Part shown: positions 48,096 to 64,000 of the stretch, in pieces
How the letters are laid out: each line of letters begins with the position of its first letter
How positions within the stretch are numbered: position 1 is the stretch's first letter
Source: Atherinomorus stipes
Lineage: Eukaryota > Chordata > Actinopteri > Atheriniformes > Atherinidae
NCBI GenBank assembly: GCA_023101725.1
Contig: JALJCO010010476.1
Coordinates: 2,235,001 to 2,299,000, forward strand
Length of the DNA stretch: 64,000 nucleotides
Direction: 5' to 3'
Program-made: the position numbers and the translations under genes
The notes under the pieces: model-generated
What the model saw: the letters and a program-made list of their open reading frames with translations, nothing else
Databases searched by the model: none
Told to the model about the DNA's origin: nothing

Positions 48096-50029
48096 CAATT
48101 AAAATTATCCTAATTAATAACAAGATGAACGAGCCTAAAAAGCTCCTATCTGAGCAAGAAGCTTTATATTTGCATTAACGCTGCTGCAGCTGCCAATGTC
48201 AAAAGCTTATTGGTGCTGATGGCCAACAGAATTAGGACTGCTTGTAATTGGGAGGCATTTGACGTTTTCGTGCTGACGTCACTCCCCCCTCTCTCATTGA
48301 CTGACACTTCACTCTAACTGAGATACATCCTTTGAACTGGCGCAGACGTGAGGCTCTTATCCACTATCAAAGCGCCTATGAGAGATTTCAAATGTAAGTA
48401 AAACTCTGCAGCCATTAAAAAAAAGATTCATCTCTCCATTTCTCAGAGCGCACACGCTCGCTCGTGTGCACGGCTCTCATAACGTAACAGTTAATGTCAG
48501 TAAACATTTCGTCAAACAAAGTTAAAAATACGATCCCAGGAAACAACTTCTGTGTGATTAAAAAACAAACCCGTCATTTTCCAATGACTGTCAATTGACT
48601 GGGCGCATAAATTGGAAGTTAATTATAAAATGGTCAATTAAACTGCTAATTGTGTTTTCATTTCATTTCTAAATGGTAAATGGTTACCAATCCAAACAGT
48701 GGGACCATTTACCATTTACCAGAATCATTTTTTTTCTTTTTAATTCAAAATTGTTTATTTTGTTTTCGATCTACTTAAAGATTAAGCTGGATTATATTCA
48801 GCGCCTTTTTCTTTTGGACGTCCCCTTCACGGTGTGAACTTGTAGTCCTAACGTCCACTTGAAAACGACCACTCATGCATTTATGGAGTTCTGTTAATTA
48901 AAAGTTTAATTGGGAGAAACGGAAGCAGGGTGATGTATGGCTGGTGAACAATAGTGTCCTCTAGAGGTGAGTGTAACCATGATATACATTTTTCTTCGCC
49001 CCCTCCTTCACACACCGTTATTGTGTGCTGTGAGTAGAGCGTGCTGCTTTAAGACTGATGGCTGCTGCGGTTTGTATAATAAAGCATCAGCACAGCAGCC
49101 GTGTATGATGCAGCGTGCTTTGCGGCGCTTCTTGCAGCAACGTGGGGCCCCACATCTTCACACACGCACCTTCCTCCTACTCTCTCCTGGGCTTTACTGT
49201 GCGGGCCAGAATGTATAAAGATTTAGGCCAACTCCATTGGCTACAAGGTGTTGGTGTAAGATTACACCGAGATCAGTTATTTCATCGCTGCAGAACAATA
49301 AGGCCACAAGATTATTTTGGCGACTGCGTCAACTTGATCGTTTTCTGCGTCACTCCATTCTGCCGGCTCCTATCACGCTTCCCTCTCTGGAGACTAAATT
49401 GGGTCCCCCATGACAACTGGCTACAGGCCCACTAATTATACCCCCTTCCTCCTCCAGCAGCTCACCAGCGCTATGAATAGGCAGCCCACCACAAAGACCC
49501 CACCCCATCTGAGGTCTAAATTTGGAACACAATTGAAATACAGAAATCCTGTCAAAAGATAACAAAGAATAATATTGACCCTCGCTTCATTAGGCCTGAA
49601 TCATACAAGAGTAGTGCGTCTGGCGTATCAGCCTCATTGTGACATAACTGTGCCTAAATGTGCCAATGTACACTCATCTTAATTTTACACTAAAGTAAGT
49701 TTAATAAGGCAATAAATAACACTAATTAAGTGCTCCTTCTGACGGGCTGTGCGTTTTTTATGCTGATCATAGACTCAACTGCCAATTAAGTTTGCCAAAA
49801 CTTAACACTTATAAAGAAGGCCCTGTGGAACCGATAAGTTCAGGCGACAAAGAAAGAAAGAACTGAATGACCTTTCTCTCCAATATCAATTCAGCTCATG
49901 GGCAAAGTGGGGAGAAAAGAAGAGATTACACAATGACCAGATGATCTTAAACGCATCATTTACTTTACATACCTGTAGCAAACATATTTAAATGTAATAA
50001 CATAGATTAATATCAGCTTCATAGGAGCA
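48096..50029. other. nr4a2 upstream flank
   Basis: No coding exon. Contains the CRE at 48274 and an inverted pair AAATGGTAAATGGT / ACCATTTACCATTT at 48671-48717. Several stretches (48140-48310, 49250-49500) are low in repeats and could be conserved regulatory DNA; alignment would be needed to tell. Confidence 0.4.
48274..48281 (+). promoter_or_regulatory. Distal palindromic CRE
   Basis: A second perfect TGACGTCA (in GCTGACGTCACTCC) lies about 2 kb upstream of nr4a2, next to GGCATTTGACGTTTTCG. Possible distal promoter or enhancer element; motif evidence only. Confidence 0.35.
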
Positions 50030-50037
50030 TGACGTCA
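50030..50037 (+). promoter_or_regulatory. Palindromic CRE upstream of nr4a2
   Basis: A perfect TGACGTCA octamer (in GCATGACGTCAGTCC) lies about 430 bp before the first donor. NR4A genes are induced by cAMP through CREB/CRTC at such sites. Binding at this copy is inferred from the match alone. Confidence 0.5.
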
Positions 50038-50210
50038 GTCCGGTGCAAACACCAAAGGTGTCTGAACTGACTTTAGGTGGGTTTACCCTCCACTACATCT
50101 CTGCTAATGTCCATGTGGGAAGCAACACAGCGCATACCACAAGACAAACATACTCACCGGAAAAATTGGGGTTTGAGAAAGTTCCCGAGCGGATTGGTCT
50201 GCGTCGGTGT

Positions 50211-50243
50211 TGACGCTGATGACGTTGCACTGCGAAACACGTG
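50211..50243 (+). promoter_or_regulatory. CRE half-site cluster and E-box in nr4a2 proximal promoter
   Basis: The sequence carries TGACGCTGATGACGTTGCAC, two CRE half-site-like motifs, followed by a CACGTG E-box at 50238-50243. It sits shortly before the presumed first exon, in a local increase of CpG. No TATA box is evident. Confidence 0.45.
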
Positions 50244-50280
50244 GGCCATGGTATTCAGCTCTCACATAAACAAAGCCACA

Positions 50281-50455
50281 TTGGCCAGACTGGATAGTTG
50301 AAGCTCGCGTCGCTGTCAGTGCGCGGAGTCACACGATTTGCCCGTTTGGCGTTGCTGCTACCGATGCTCACGATTTGGAGCTTTTACCTAAATTGATGAA
50401 TACCACATGCATGCTTATCGCATGGACTGAGAGCCACGATCCTGATGTAAAAAAG
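50281..50455 (+). other. nr4a2: nr4a2 non-coding first exon (3' boundary defined)
   Basis: A donor-like AAAAAG|GTAGGATT at 50455/50456 lies in a CpG-containing stretch starting with GCTCGCGTCGCTG. In mammals NR4A2 has two non-coding exons before the coding exon, and this arrangement fits. The 3' end follows from the donor; the 5' end (transcription start) is only estimated, since no clear TATA box was seen. Confidence 0.55.
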
Positions 50456-50945
50456 GTAGGATTCATGCATCTCTTTTTTCTTTGCAGTCTGCGAGGGCGC
50501 TTGCATCGCATCGGCTTCTCCAAAACATCTTTAATTTTATCCGGAGATGTTTTTTCTTTCTTTCTTCCCGATCCAAAATCGCACAGATTCTGTCTCAAAC
50601 TGATCATACAAGTCAGCGCGCCTGACATTTAATGCCAATATTCAGATGTATGTTTATGTGACAAGTTTTCAGTCTTGCGTAAAGTTGGTCGGCTCTTGGC
50701 GAATCACCCCGCACTTAGAAGCATAACTGAAAAAGGACAATTTAGTTATTTTATTAAATTAACTGATGCCGACCTAATTGAAATATTGTGATGAAAACTT
50801 AAAAAAAATGTTCTCGATCATTAAGAACCGATTAATTTGCTTTAGCGCAGACGCGCAAAGTTTGTCTTGCCTCAATTCAGAAGCTCACTCAGTTTCTTTA
50901 TAATGTTTATTCTATAATAAATACCAAAGGTATATGTTTTATTAG

Positions 50946-51047
50946 GGGAAGATCCAGAACAGAGACGCTTTCTTCAATCCTGACACCCACACAACTCCTG
51001 ACGTTACCCATTTCAAGAGTCACCGGAAAACTGTTAGAAGACTTGAG
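50946..51047 (+). other. nr4a2: nr4a2 non-coding second exon
   Basis: A 102-nt stretch is flanked by TTTATTAG at 50945 and the donor GTATGG at 51048. It contains CTTTCTTCAATCCTGACACC and has no ATG. Its place between the first exon and the coding exon matches the mammalian gene, whose start codon is in exon 3. The splice sites are read from sequence; transcript support is not available here. Confidence 0.6.
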
Positions 51048-51248
51048 GTATGGTGTAGAGAAATGATCCAGCCTTCAAAACAAATTGCATGTTATAATTT
51101 AATTTTAATATAAAACTGTTAGGTATTTAAACAGCTTTTTTTCTTCTTTTTTGTAAATCTGTATGATTTAGTCTTGAATTGTAAAACCACCTTCTTCAGT
51201 TTAATTTGTTTGAAATTCTGATGGGTTTTTTCTTGTTTGTTTTCAGCC

Positions 51249-54333
<3,085 letters not shown>

Positions 54334-55490
54334 GTCTGACTCAAAGGCGAAACCTCAAAGAACTTCCAAAAGACTGAATGAGTCACACTTATCACATTTT
54401 CATCGTTTTTGTTTCTGGTTTCCTTTTTCTTTTCCAGCTCCGTTGGCTGTTAGAACAAGATTTAACGAGTAAGGATTTATGGGGGGAAAACTAACATGGA
54501 AAAAGGGCAGATTAACGCTATGTAGGCCGTTTAAGTCATTGCATTGTGTTTGTTTTTTCATTTATATGATTTTATTTTTATTTATTTTAAGTGCCATATA
54601 AGTGAAATATTACCGGAATTTCTTTTCCTGACCTTGAAACCACTTATTGTTTTATTTAACATCGGCTCTACTGATTCACTCAGATGTAATATATTCCATT
54701 TATATATACAGTAAATATAAATACACACGCGCACACACACACTGTATATTATGATAGAATATGTGATGCCTCTAATGCATCGGTTTATAACATGTGTACA
54801 AAGTTTGTTATAATGAAAAGATTGAGTTCTCTTTTCTTTTTGGACTCGTGCCTATGTGTTTCTGACAGGATCCCAAAAGTATCCGGATAAGACAACGCAT
54901 GTTCCAGTTTCTGTTTTCCCTTCTTTCCTTTTTTTCTTTTATAGGCACTTGCTGAGGTGATGTCTATATATAATATATACCGGACACTATGTAGTCTGCT
55001 AGATTTGATACAGATTCGTAGTTATGGCACTCCTTTTATGTATGACGCATATGTGGAAAAATATTTCATCTGTATAGAAAATGAGGGACCCATGGTGTTT
55101 GTAAAACTGTCAGACATTCCTTGTTTGTATGTGCTGTAAGTATTGTTGCTGTTGAATATAAACGTTTCTATATATTTATTATTTCTATTGCCAAGAGCTA
55201 CACTAAGCATGGTGCAATTTAAACGATTTCAAACCATCCAAGTTCATGCTGAGCACGTTGTCTATGTTTTATGTCTTATAAACGTCTTGGTAGTTATGAT
55301 TTAACACGTTTGGAAGTGGAAAAAAATCCATCTTATATGAAGAGGTTCATGAGTGTGTGGTATAGGCCTACATCTCTGGCATCATGATGTAATTACAACT
55401 TGTGTAACGCATTCGGTGCCGAATTCAAAAACTTTAGAGAGAAAGAAATATTTAATGTTTACAAATAAAACTTTTAAATCAATTCTTTGC
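54334..55490 (+). other. nr4a2: nr4a2 3' UTR
   Basis: A+T-rich sequence follows the stop codon and runs to a canonical AATAAA at 55464-55469. It contains AU-rich stretches (around 54560-54592 and 55165-55185) of the type that destabilise immediate-early transcripts, and a short CA/CG dinucleotide run near 54725. Short ORFs inside it, for example 54957-55139, are not expected to be genes. The cleavage site is inferred from the signal. Confidence 0.6.
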
Positions 55491-56250
55491 TAAATAATTT
55501 CTCTGAAATTAATGTCACACCTTTTCTAATAGACATTAGACAGTCTACTTTGGCACAGGATTTGTTCTTTTTTCATTTAGTTTCATTTTGTGGATTATTT
55601 TAGCGCTCACAGACCATTATTAAAACAGGCGTTTTGATAATGGTAATAATGCCTTTTCTCTTGTTTTATTAGTCTACAACGTCAGATCCAGTAGTGCTAT
55701 TTAGTTCAAGCTACTAGAATGGACATTTCATTAATGATGGAAAGGTTTTATTTTAAGTTTTATTTTTCGTAAGACAAAATGCGCTCCATGCTCATAAAAG
55801 CACGTAGGCCTATCTATACCAGTTTTATTTATGCCTATGGGAGGTTTACTTTGTGTACTTCAAAACCAAAACTACAGTTTAATACGCTTCTTATTTCTAA
55901 TCACATTCAAGTCTTCTCCTTCAAGTCTGTCCACATTTTAAAAATATCCCTACAGTAAAAATAGGCTACAATTCAATCGCTTTTTTTTCTGACTCCTAAA
56001 AGACATTTATATTTCTTAATCCCCCAGATATCTCTCCCCGAAATATGGAAGACTTTATTTGACAGAAAGCGGCTTAGAATTGAACGATTAAAAAAAAAAA
56101 AAAAAAATAAAAAGAAAGAGCGTCGGATTTTAATTTCCAATCTGTTCGTCTTAAACTTATTTGGAAAAGTCAGTGAAAATAAACTTTTGTAGGTCGGGAC
56201 CCTCTTTGATTTTCCTGAAAATAAATCAAATAGCCTTTGTTTTATATATA

Positions 56251-56324
<74 letters not shown>
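56251..56324. repeat. (TA)n microsatellite
   Basis: About 74 bp of uninterrupted TA, roughly 0.8 kb beyond the nr4a2 poly(A) signal. The ORF across it is an artefact. Confidence 0.97.
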
Positions 56325-56326
<2 letters not shown>

Positions 56327-56621
56327 AACACATTTTCTGCGTTTTCTCTTCATTAACGTTCTGCAATTTTTGTTTGAAAACCGTTGAGCTGTTTTACCTG
56401 CAGCGAAATCTGATCACAACCAAACAAACTTTTCCAGGAGTAAAAGGCCGAACATGTGTGAAGGGGAAAGCGGAAAAAAAAATAGAAATAACATAATAAA
56501 AACAGAGAAAGAAGCAAATACATTAACTGCAGTTTAAAAGCACATATAGTACACCCTTTGAAATGAGAAACTTGGCCACACGCAGGTAGCCGAGTTTCAT
56601 ATAAGAGTCAACATAATAGCC

Positions 56622-56782
<161 letters not shown>

Positions 56783-57199
56783 TTTAAAGAAAATAATAAG
56801 AAAAAGGTGTTGCTCAGCGGGTTTTCTCTGTAGTTGAAACTCTTCACCGGAGCCGGTAGTTGATGAAAACGCAAACTAGTCAAGTTTGTTTCGTTAATTC
56901 AATAGTAACCCCGTGATGACTTGACCCCTGGGTCCGGCGTTTCAGGTTTCTTCTTTTTCCCTACTTACCGGTCTTTTAATGACACAGGTCAGACTGCTAA
57001 TCTGTGCCCTTCAGTCCCATTTAAAAATTATTCTTATGCAACCACAATTCAACCCTCTTTTGAGGTGCTGCATACTGTAGATTTTAAAGGCAGAAATAAA
57101 GATGAATTTTAGAGAAAGCGGCAGCGATGGCCTGAACAAAGTGAAGCAGGGGCCGCTGTCACAAAGTCTTTCCTTTACACTGTCAAAGGAGAGAAGTGA

Positions 57200-60100
57200 C
57201 GCAAGGCTCTGAGGCATGTCTGGGACTTATCCACATTTATCACATGATCAAGATGAAGGGAACAGCTTATTTTGAGAGATATTAGCAGCAGGCAATAAAT
57301 TGTCTAAATGATTAGATCGTCACTATAAAATGCTAATTCCAAGGCAAATTGGGATTACATTCAGAACCAGTTTGCTGACATTTAACAGATCTGTTGAAAG
57401 GGTGCAGTACAATGTCACAAGTTTCCTCTGTTGACTCTAAGTACAGTTTTAAACATGTCTATTTCAATACAATAAAACATGGCACTTGTAGCTAATATTC
57501 CTGTCAGTTTGTACATAATTACACATGCTGGAGGACTTTAACTCTAAATTCATTGCGGCTCTGATTTCTTTTTCGTGCACACTGGATGGTGGTGAAATCT
57601 TAAGATAGGATTTCCTCAGTGTACGTTGTTAAAATGGATAGGAAGAATTTTCCAGCTGTTCAGTTTTGTCCTCAGCACCTGCATGTGAACTCGAAGCCAG
57701 CAGGTCTTCTGAGAACAGAGCCTGTACAGTACATCTGCTGTTAAGTGCTGGTACACAGAGTGAGAAAGGCATCAAGTTATATAGCCGAGTCCCAGCCTCT
57801 CAGAGTGCTGCTTCACAATTATAGCATCACCTGATACTACCACACACACACACACACATCCATGCTGCCCATAGTGACAGTGGATTATGCTGCACCTTTT
57901 GTCTCATCCCATGATGCAATATGACAGGTTAACATGTAGCTGTGAGATGGGTTTAAAGCAGTGTAGCACTGATGTAGGTGGTTAATCCTGTGATTCTTAA
58001 CAGTATATATTATAGTTTTTTTTTTTTTCTATTGTTGCAATATTAAACTTCAGCAACTTTTCTGTCTTGTGTATGAATTAAGAAGTTAAAAAGCCAAGAT
58101 TGTTTTATCAAATATAAACTTATAGTTTGAGAATTTACCCTGATGAGAACTTTGGTCACATCTTTAAAGGAAGCCTTACTTCAGCTTTGTCGACTCGAGT
58201 AATATTAGTTGCATTGGAAGCATGTTACAGTACTTTGAGAGGCAAGGTGCAGATGGCAGGATGAAGAGCAAATAAAAGCAAACTTCTCTGTTACTGTCTG
58301 TGCTTCATTGCAGTATTGTTGCTTTGATGACAGAGGGCATTTTGGACACAGTTATTTTCTCCAACTAAATTTAAGCAAAGATTGTGTTTCAGAATAAATT
58401 CTTTACATCTAATAGGTGGCATAAAAGCTATTTTGAGGTCCAAAGTGGCCATAGTAGAAGAAATTTTGGGACCTAGTGACCAGATGTAAATCTAAATGAC
58501 AAAAAACATAGTATACTTGCTTTTTATATCTTGCTTTCTTTAACATACTCTCCAGCAGCACTTCTAAGTCTTTTCAGTGATTCTGTTACTGTACATTAAT
58601 CCAATCAGTTCTCCATAAACCTCAGCTTCACTTTTGCGGCGCTACCTTTCCGTCGGTGCCGGCAGTGAGGCACTTTGCTGTGCGAACTTGCAGTAAAACA
58701 TGTTGATTACACAACTTATGAATCTCATGAGTCTGCCGACTACAGCTCTAAACAAAATGAATGAATAATGAGCTGAACGATGGCCCTTTGGATACAACTG
58801 TCTATAGTTATATTATGGTGACTCTATGATTTACCATATTGAAATGCTGATGATTGTCCAATAAATAATGCAAAAAGCGGATTTCCAAGTGGCAAGGCAG
58901 GAGAAGAAATCCACCTTGCATATAGATAGAAGGTGAGCAGTGCCCGACCCTCTCAGCCTGTGGCCCAGAGCAGCTTTATCATTCATAGGCCTAAACAGAC
59001 AATCAATTCAGCAGCCATGTATGAAGGATGAAGGGATGCGACAAGCTGTGAATGATGAGAAGCCAAAAATCAAAGGCCTCAGTCCTTCTTAGCTCTAATG
59101 GCCATTACCAGCCAAGACAGCACCAGTAAAATGAGGTTAATCATTCGCACAGATCCTTTCAAAGATGATTGACTGAACTTGATGTCTAGTCAGATCACTC
59201 ATAAATATTTACTTCATATTAAACAGCTGTGCTTGCTCTGTTATTGCACATTGATTTCTGACAGATGCCATCAAATTATTGTTTCAAGTGTGGTCAGTAA
59301 AATCCATTAATATAACACTTGTACCAAGACTCAATTATGCTAACCACAGGAAATTAATAATGCATTGAAACTGACAAAACATAGTAGTGGTGACGGATTT
59401 CTTCAGGTTTCTGCTTGGAAATTTATACTTGGAGAGAAAAAATGCGTATTATTTTTGACAAATGGACATGTAATCAACAGAAACCCTAAGTGTTGAGCCC
59501 CAATGATAAATAGGACAGTCTCCATTCAAATTAAATAATCCCACAATTTAGGCCTATACAGTTTAACTTTATGGCCAAAGCTTGTATCAGTATTGAACAT
59601 ATGGGCTCAGTCCTTTGACCTTATTGACAAAATGAAATCGGAAATTTCCTTTATAGAAGGAGTTAATGTTTCCTCAGGCAGACATGTTTCCGATTCAATT
59701 AGTTTTAATGAAGCTGGTGCTCAGTGGTCACTGAAGTAGAAAAAATAGGCATAAATGCCTGATGGTAATAGAGGACATATTAAGGAGGAAGGGATCGGAC
59801 ACACGGTGCGTGTTTCTAAGTGGCGAAAAATGCCTCTATCAGGCCGGTAGGAGCCAGTGGCTTTGGAAGCAGTGAATTGTATGAGCCTTAAATGATGCAT
59901 TTGGTCTCTGGGGCGAAGCTGGAGGAGACTCAGGAGCCAGCTGTAAAAGCACACCAATGAACAACCTGGCTTAGATGACGCATGTGGGTTATCACTAAAT
60001 GGGCAATAATTCTCATCTAAACACCTCATTTGCATAATTTAATCAAACCATTCAGAATAAATAAATGCAACATTCAGACCACAATTATAACTGATATGTT

Positions 60101-63100
60101 TACATGTTTAAAGTCCTGGATACTCAAAAACACTGATAAAAAATGTGACTGAAACAGGGATGCAAACTCTTCCCCCTTTCTGATGTCAGGAGGTAGAATG
60201 TCATCATGGTCTGATGCACTGGCTCCGTTCCCTTAAGAACATGCCCTCACCCGGTGTTATGCTTTGTGCTGCTGCTCCATGGTGAAGTGAAACATATTAA
60301 ACACACCCATGCACATGTAATCTGCTCAGGTCTTTGAGTCAAATCATGTGCATGGTCTGTCATCCACTCAGTCTGACAATTTTTAGTCTGCTACCTTTTT
60401 CATATGCATTCAGTCTTACTAAATCAGAGCAATTTGGATTGAAATTGAAGTAGGTAATCAACAGCTGCCAAATTTTTAAATTACAAGTAGCCTCATTTAT
60501 TTCTCCTCAAATGTATTAATTAGGATCAAAACAGAAGCAATGGTTTCATCAGGACATTTTTAGAGATACGTAAGGATTTCATGTGTATTGACGGACTTTT
60601 GGAGGCTTAGGAAGAAAGCTGGCCTGTGGCGTCACCCTTCCAGTAAACAAGGCAGCATAAAGAGACGTCAGTTTTACATTTCTGAATCTTGACATCTGTA
60701 TTTGTATTTCAAAACTGAATATCTGCTGAGCTGATATGAACTTGTCAGCACAACTATATCATCGCATCTTATACCCCCTCTGACTAATGGGGGGTAAAGA
60801 AGCCTGAAATTCAGCGCCACTGGTGAGGCCTTGACTTTTAGTCCGAAACTCATTCAGTACAGCTACAGTAGGTACTCCAAACACAAACAGATGCCTTGTG
60901 GTGGTTTAAAAATTTCCCACTGCAATCATAAGTGCACATCTACAGTGACAAAGTGCCAGAAGATAGTAGAGTGGTAGATTCTTGAAGGGTCAAGAGGGGA
61001 ATAATGTGTGTGTGTGGACAGAAGGGAAGGGGGGAAGGGGCGGTGTTGAGTGTTTGTGTGTCACAATAGACAGAAGAGATCCAGCCCAGGCTCCCACACA
61101 GCTTTGTCATATCACTAGGAGATTAGGAACACACACATGTCAAGCCAGGCAAAGCCTGCTGCAATAATGCACCTGCCAGCTCTCAAGATCCACTCAACCC
61201 TTGTTCAACCCTTTCTCCCGACATGCTAACACATAAGCACACACACATAGAAATAGGCCACTTTTTAAAAATATTGACCAGCTTCAATAATGTGCAAAAA
61301 CAGACCCAAAGATGTATTTTAAGATCAGTGGAAATCAATTTAATCGAATGGTTGGGGAAGCATTAAATCTGCCAAACAAAAGTGGAGTAAATAATATGCA
61401 TCAGCAGCAAAAGAAAACACGTTTTAACACACAGAGCAAAAAAAAAAAAAAAAAAAAAAAGACAAATTACAGACATGAAAATGTTGGATGTTGGAAAAAG
61501 TAGGTTTTTTACATGAAAGTGCAATGGGAGAAGGTTGGTGTCTTTCATGACAGAGTTCCTCAAGAACAGGAGAGAGGGGAGGCTGAAAGAGATTCATCTC
61601 CACCAGGATTCAGGGTCATCCAACCTAGTCATCCTGGAAGCACTTGAAAAATGTGGAGTGAAGACTGGAGATATTCTTCCCCCAAAAAGAAGAGTAGAGG
61701 GAAGACTCTGACTGAAGAGAATCACTGACCTTCAAACAAGCTCTCTATCCATATAGAGTAGGGGAAGACATGCACAATCCATCAAAAATGCACATGAACT
61801 TTCCCTCTTCAAATAGTTCCTGCTTTGAAAGCAGTCAATGGATCAACTATGAATATTGCATGTACTGAATTGCAGGGGATCAGATTGAATTCAGTGTGAA
61901 AAAACATATATCTGTGATATTAGAATATCATATGTCAAGGATGAATCTTAAAAATAATGTTTTCAGAAAAAAACATTTACATTTGTAAACAGAATGTGGG
62001 AGAATGAGGGATTTAAATTGTGTGATGCTGTTTTGTTTTAGCACACATCCCTAAACTGTAAACAAACCCATGAAGAGCATTCAAATGAAATATATACAAC
62101 AAAAAGTTTTTTTTTTCTTTTTTCAAACAAAACAAAACAAAACAAAACAAACAAAAAAACAAAAAAACCCCACCATATAGTCATGAAAATGCCTTTTGCC
62201 TCAGTCCCTCTTCAGGAATGGAAAGATCAGTGTTAATTTTCAGCTGGTCTTTGATTGGATGAACTTGCCTCCCTCTTGCACGACATGGATACCACAGGTC
62301 AGTGGCTGGTGCAGTGTTGCATGAAACAAACAAATAGAAAAAGGCACCTTGTGGCACTTGACTCTCACCAGAATGCAACTGACGGCAAGCCTGCCAGCGT
62401 CCTATAATGACAACCAGTGCCTCATAACCAAAGAATGGGAGAGAGAGGGTGGGGAGAGGAGGAGTGGTGAAGGAAAAGGTTGGATCACAATATGGACGTG
62501 GCTGTGAAGGAAGGTAAAGGTAGCATGCTGTACGTCCAATAAAAGGTGAAAAAACATGCAGTTTATAAACAGCAAGTGTAAATTAATAAAAGTGAAAAGA
62601 AACTTAAACCAATTTATTTTATTTCTCATCAAGGCACTTGTTTTTCTTTTTTTCATTATATCACCTGTATGTCGCCAAGGAAACCATCTGATTAAGAGCA
62701 GGCAAAATTAGCAAGCGACTGGATGAACTATTAGTCCATCAAATTTGGAACAAACTTAAACCAGTCAGATACAGCAAAACCACCAGAAGCTGCCTTGGTA
62801 ATTGGTCTTCACCTAAACCCCATCTGTAGTCCTGCTTGCACAGGCACTCTGGTAGTTCTGATAAATGTCAGATGAGTAGCTGTCCAGTGGCAGGAATGCA
62901 CCTATTTTACAGCATGTGCAGGCAGCAGAGTCCTCATCCCTCCCCGCCCCTGTAAGTGAATCTGGCCATGATAATGTCAGAAACAGCAGTACTCTCCATC
63001 GCAGAGTGCAAGCTGGGGAGAATGGAACTGGTCCAAACGAAAACTGCAAAGACTGAATTTTGTTCCCCAGTCTGTCACTATCCAGTATAGTCACCAGTAC

Positions 63101-64000
63101 ACCATTTGGACTAAACTTTTGTTTTCTTTTAGAGTTTGATTAATGGATTATCTGATCTATGATACAACATATTTTACAACAACGTTGCTGCTCAGGAAAC
63201 ATAACAGTTTTGCAAGTGTAGGAAATGGTCCTAAAACTGTAATGTATACATTCCTATGATTGAACAAAAAACAAACAAACAAACAAAAAAACATCTGTTC
63301 TTTTTCTGTGCATTATTTTTTTGAAAGCTGAAATGTTGTAGTTCTAGACTCACAGGTATGAAAATCATTCGGGTGAGCAGAGTTTTTTTTTTCTCCTCCC
63401 CACTGATGTAACTTTTCAAATTTTCTTTCAAACTTCACCTTTGTATACATTTAGAGCAACAAGTCTGAAGGAAAAATTATGAAATAAAAAAAAAAAAATA
63501 AAAAAAAATAAAATGAATTAAAATAAAGGTTTCCAAAACATCATGGCTCTCTTTAAAATAAATTGTTTATTGTTAAAAGGATCCCAGTTAGCTGTGGGAT
63601 GAGCTAGTCTTGGGGTCCTTACAAAAAGACAATACAAAAACAAACTTCCATTATGCAAGATGCAAATGGTAATCTAAATAAATAATAAACATATCAGTAA
63701 ATAAACATATGATATCAGAAATCATAATAGACATCCTAAAAAGTAAAAAAAAACAAAAAAAGTAATTACATTCATTGGTATTGCATTTAAATGGTGGGCG
63801 TGTTCATTCCTACACACAAATTCAAAAAGTACATTCTTAGATTCCTTCACAATATCTGTCACATGGCAAAAATGTCAGTTTTCTGATGATGATGAATCCA
63901 ATTTAATAATAACAAAATAAATTGATTAAAAAAGACACCTACAACTTAATGGATTGATAATACGTCATAAATACTTTGGTAATGGGCTCTATGTACAGCT
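57200..64000. other. Intergenic downstream of nr4a2, no gene recognised
   Basis: No exon, RT or transposase was recognised. It is low in obvious repeats apart from CA (57841-57860) and A/C-rich tracts (62100-62170, 63480-63520). In tetrapods the side beyond NR4A2 is also a gene desert, so regulatory DNA is plausible, especially 58900-60050. Confidence 0.45.

Noticed and set aside
51237..51248. In-frame extension upstream of the nr4a2 ATG
   Set aside because: It lies across the splice acceptor at 51246 and begins with TTG; the conserved protein starts at 51249.
54957..55139. 60-codon ORF after nr4a2
   Set aside because: Lies inside the nr4a2 3' UTR, A+T-rich, no conserved motif.

Overview
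This window is vertebrate nuclear DNA, most likely from a teleost (ray-finned) fish. Genes are split by GT..AG introns, intergenic space is long and A+T-rich, and the repeats are typical of fish: hAT-type miniature elements, a Tc1 transposase, an L2-like LINE, a second LINE, a tRNA-derived SINE and long microsatellites. The species cannot be named from the sequence.

The one intact gene is nr4a2 (Nurr1, an orphan nuclear receptor) on the + strand. Two non-coding 5' exons (ending at 50455, and 50946-51047) precede six coding exons between 51249 and 54333. They join in phase to a 600-residue protein with complete DNA-binding and ligand-binding domains. A probable 3' UTR runs to a poly(A) signal at 55464. 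cAMP-response-element sequences lie upstream, which fits this immediate-early gene.

Head-to-head with it, on the - strand, lie remnants of gpd2, the mitochondrial FAD-dependent glycerol-3-phosphate dehydrogenase. GPD2 is the known divergent neighbour of NR4A2 in tetrapods. Three exons (38836-38960, 33659-33823, 32508-32652) keep open frames and splice sites. Two more (about 37218-37432 and 31712-31864) are recognisable only across deletions and frameshifts. No 5' exons and no exons beyond the last of these were found. This looks like a decaying duplicate of gpd2, probably left by the teleost genome duplication, and it is the main discovery candidate here. The surviving pieces may persist because the block carries nr4a2 regulatory DNA; that part is inference.

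Layout: 1-31.7 kb is a repeat-rich gene desert (hAT elements at 1.9, 16.1, 16.8, 20.3 and 28.7 kb; L2 LINE 6.3-8.0 kb; compound microsatellite 10.9-11.1 kb; minisatellite 11.3-11.5 kb; inverted element pair 13.45/22.85 kb; GAGAA array 22.3-22.6 kb; Tc1 25.6-26.5 kb). 31.7-39.0 kb is the gpd2 relic. 39-50 kb is intergenic, with a broken LINE (42.5-44.2 kb), a suspicious G-rich/A-rich block (44.24-44.9 kb), a 90-bp hairpin (45.26 kb) and a Tc1-like remnant (47.4-48.1 kb). 50-55.5 kb is nr4a2. 55.5-64 kb is intergenic with two long microsatellites and no recognisable gene.
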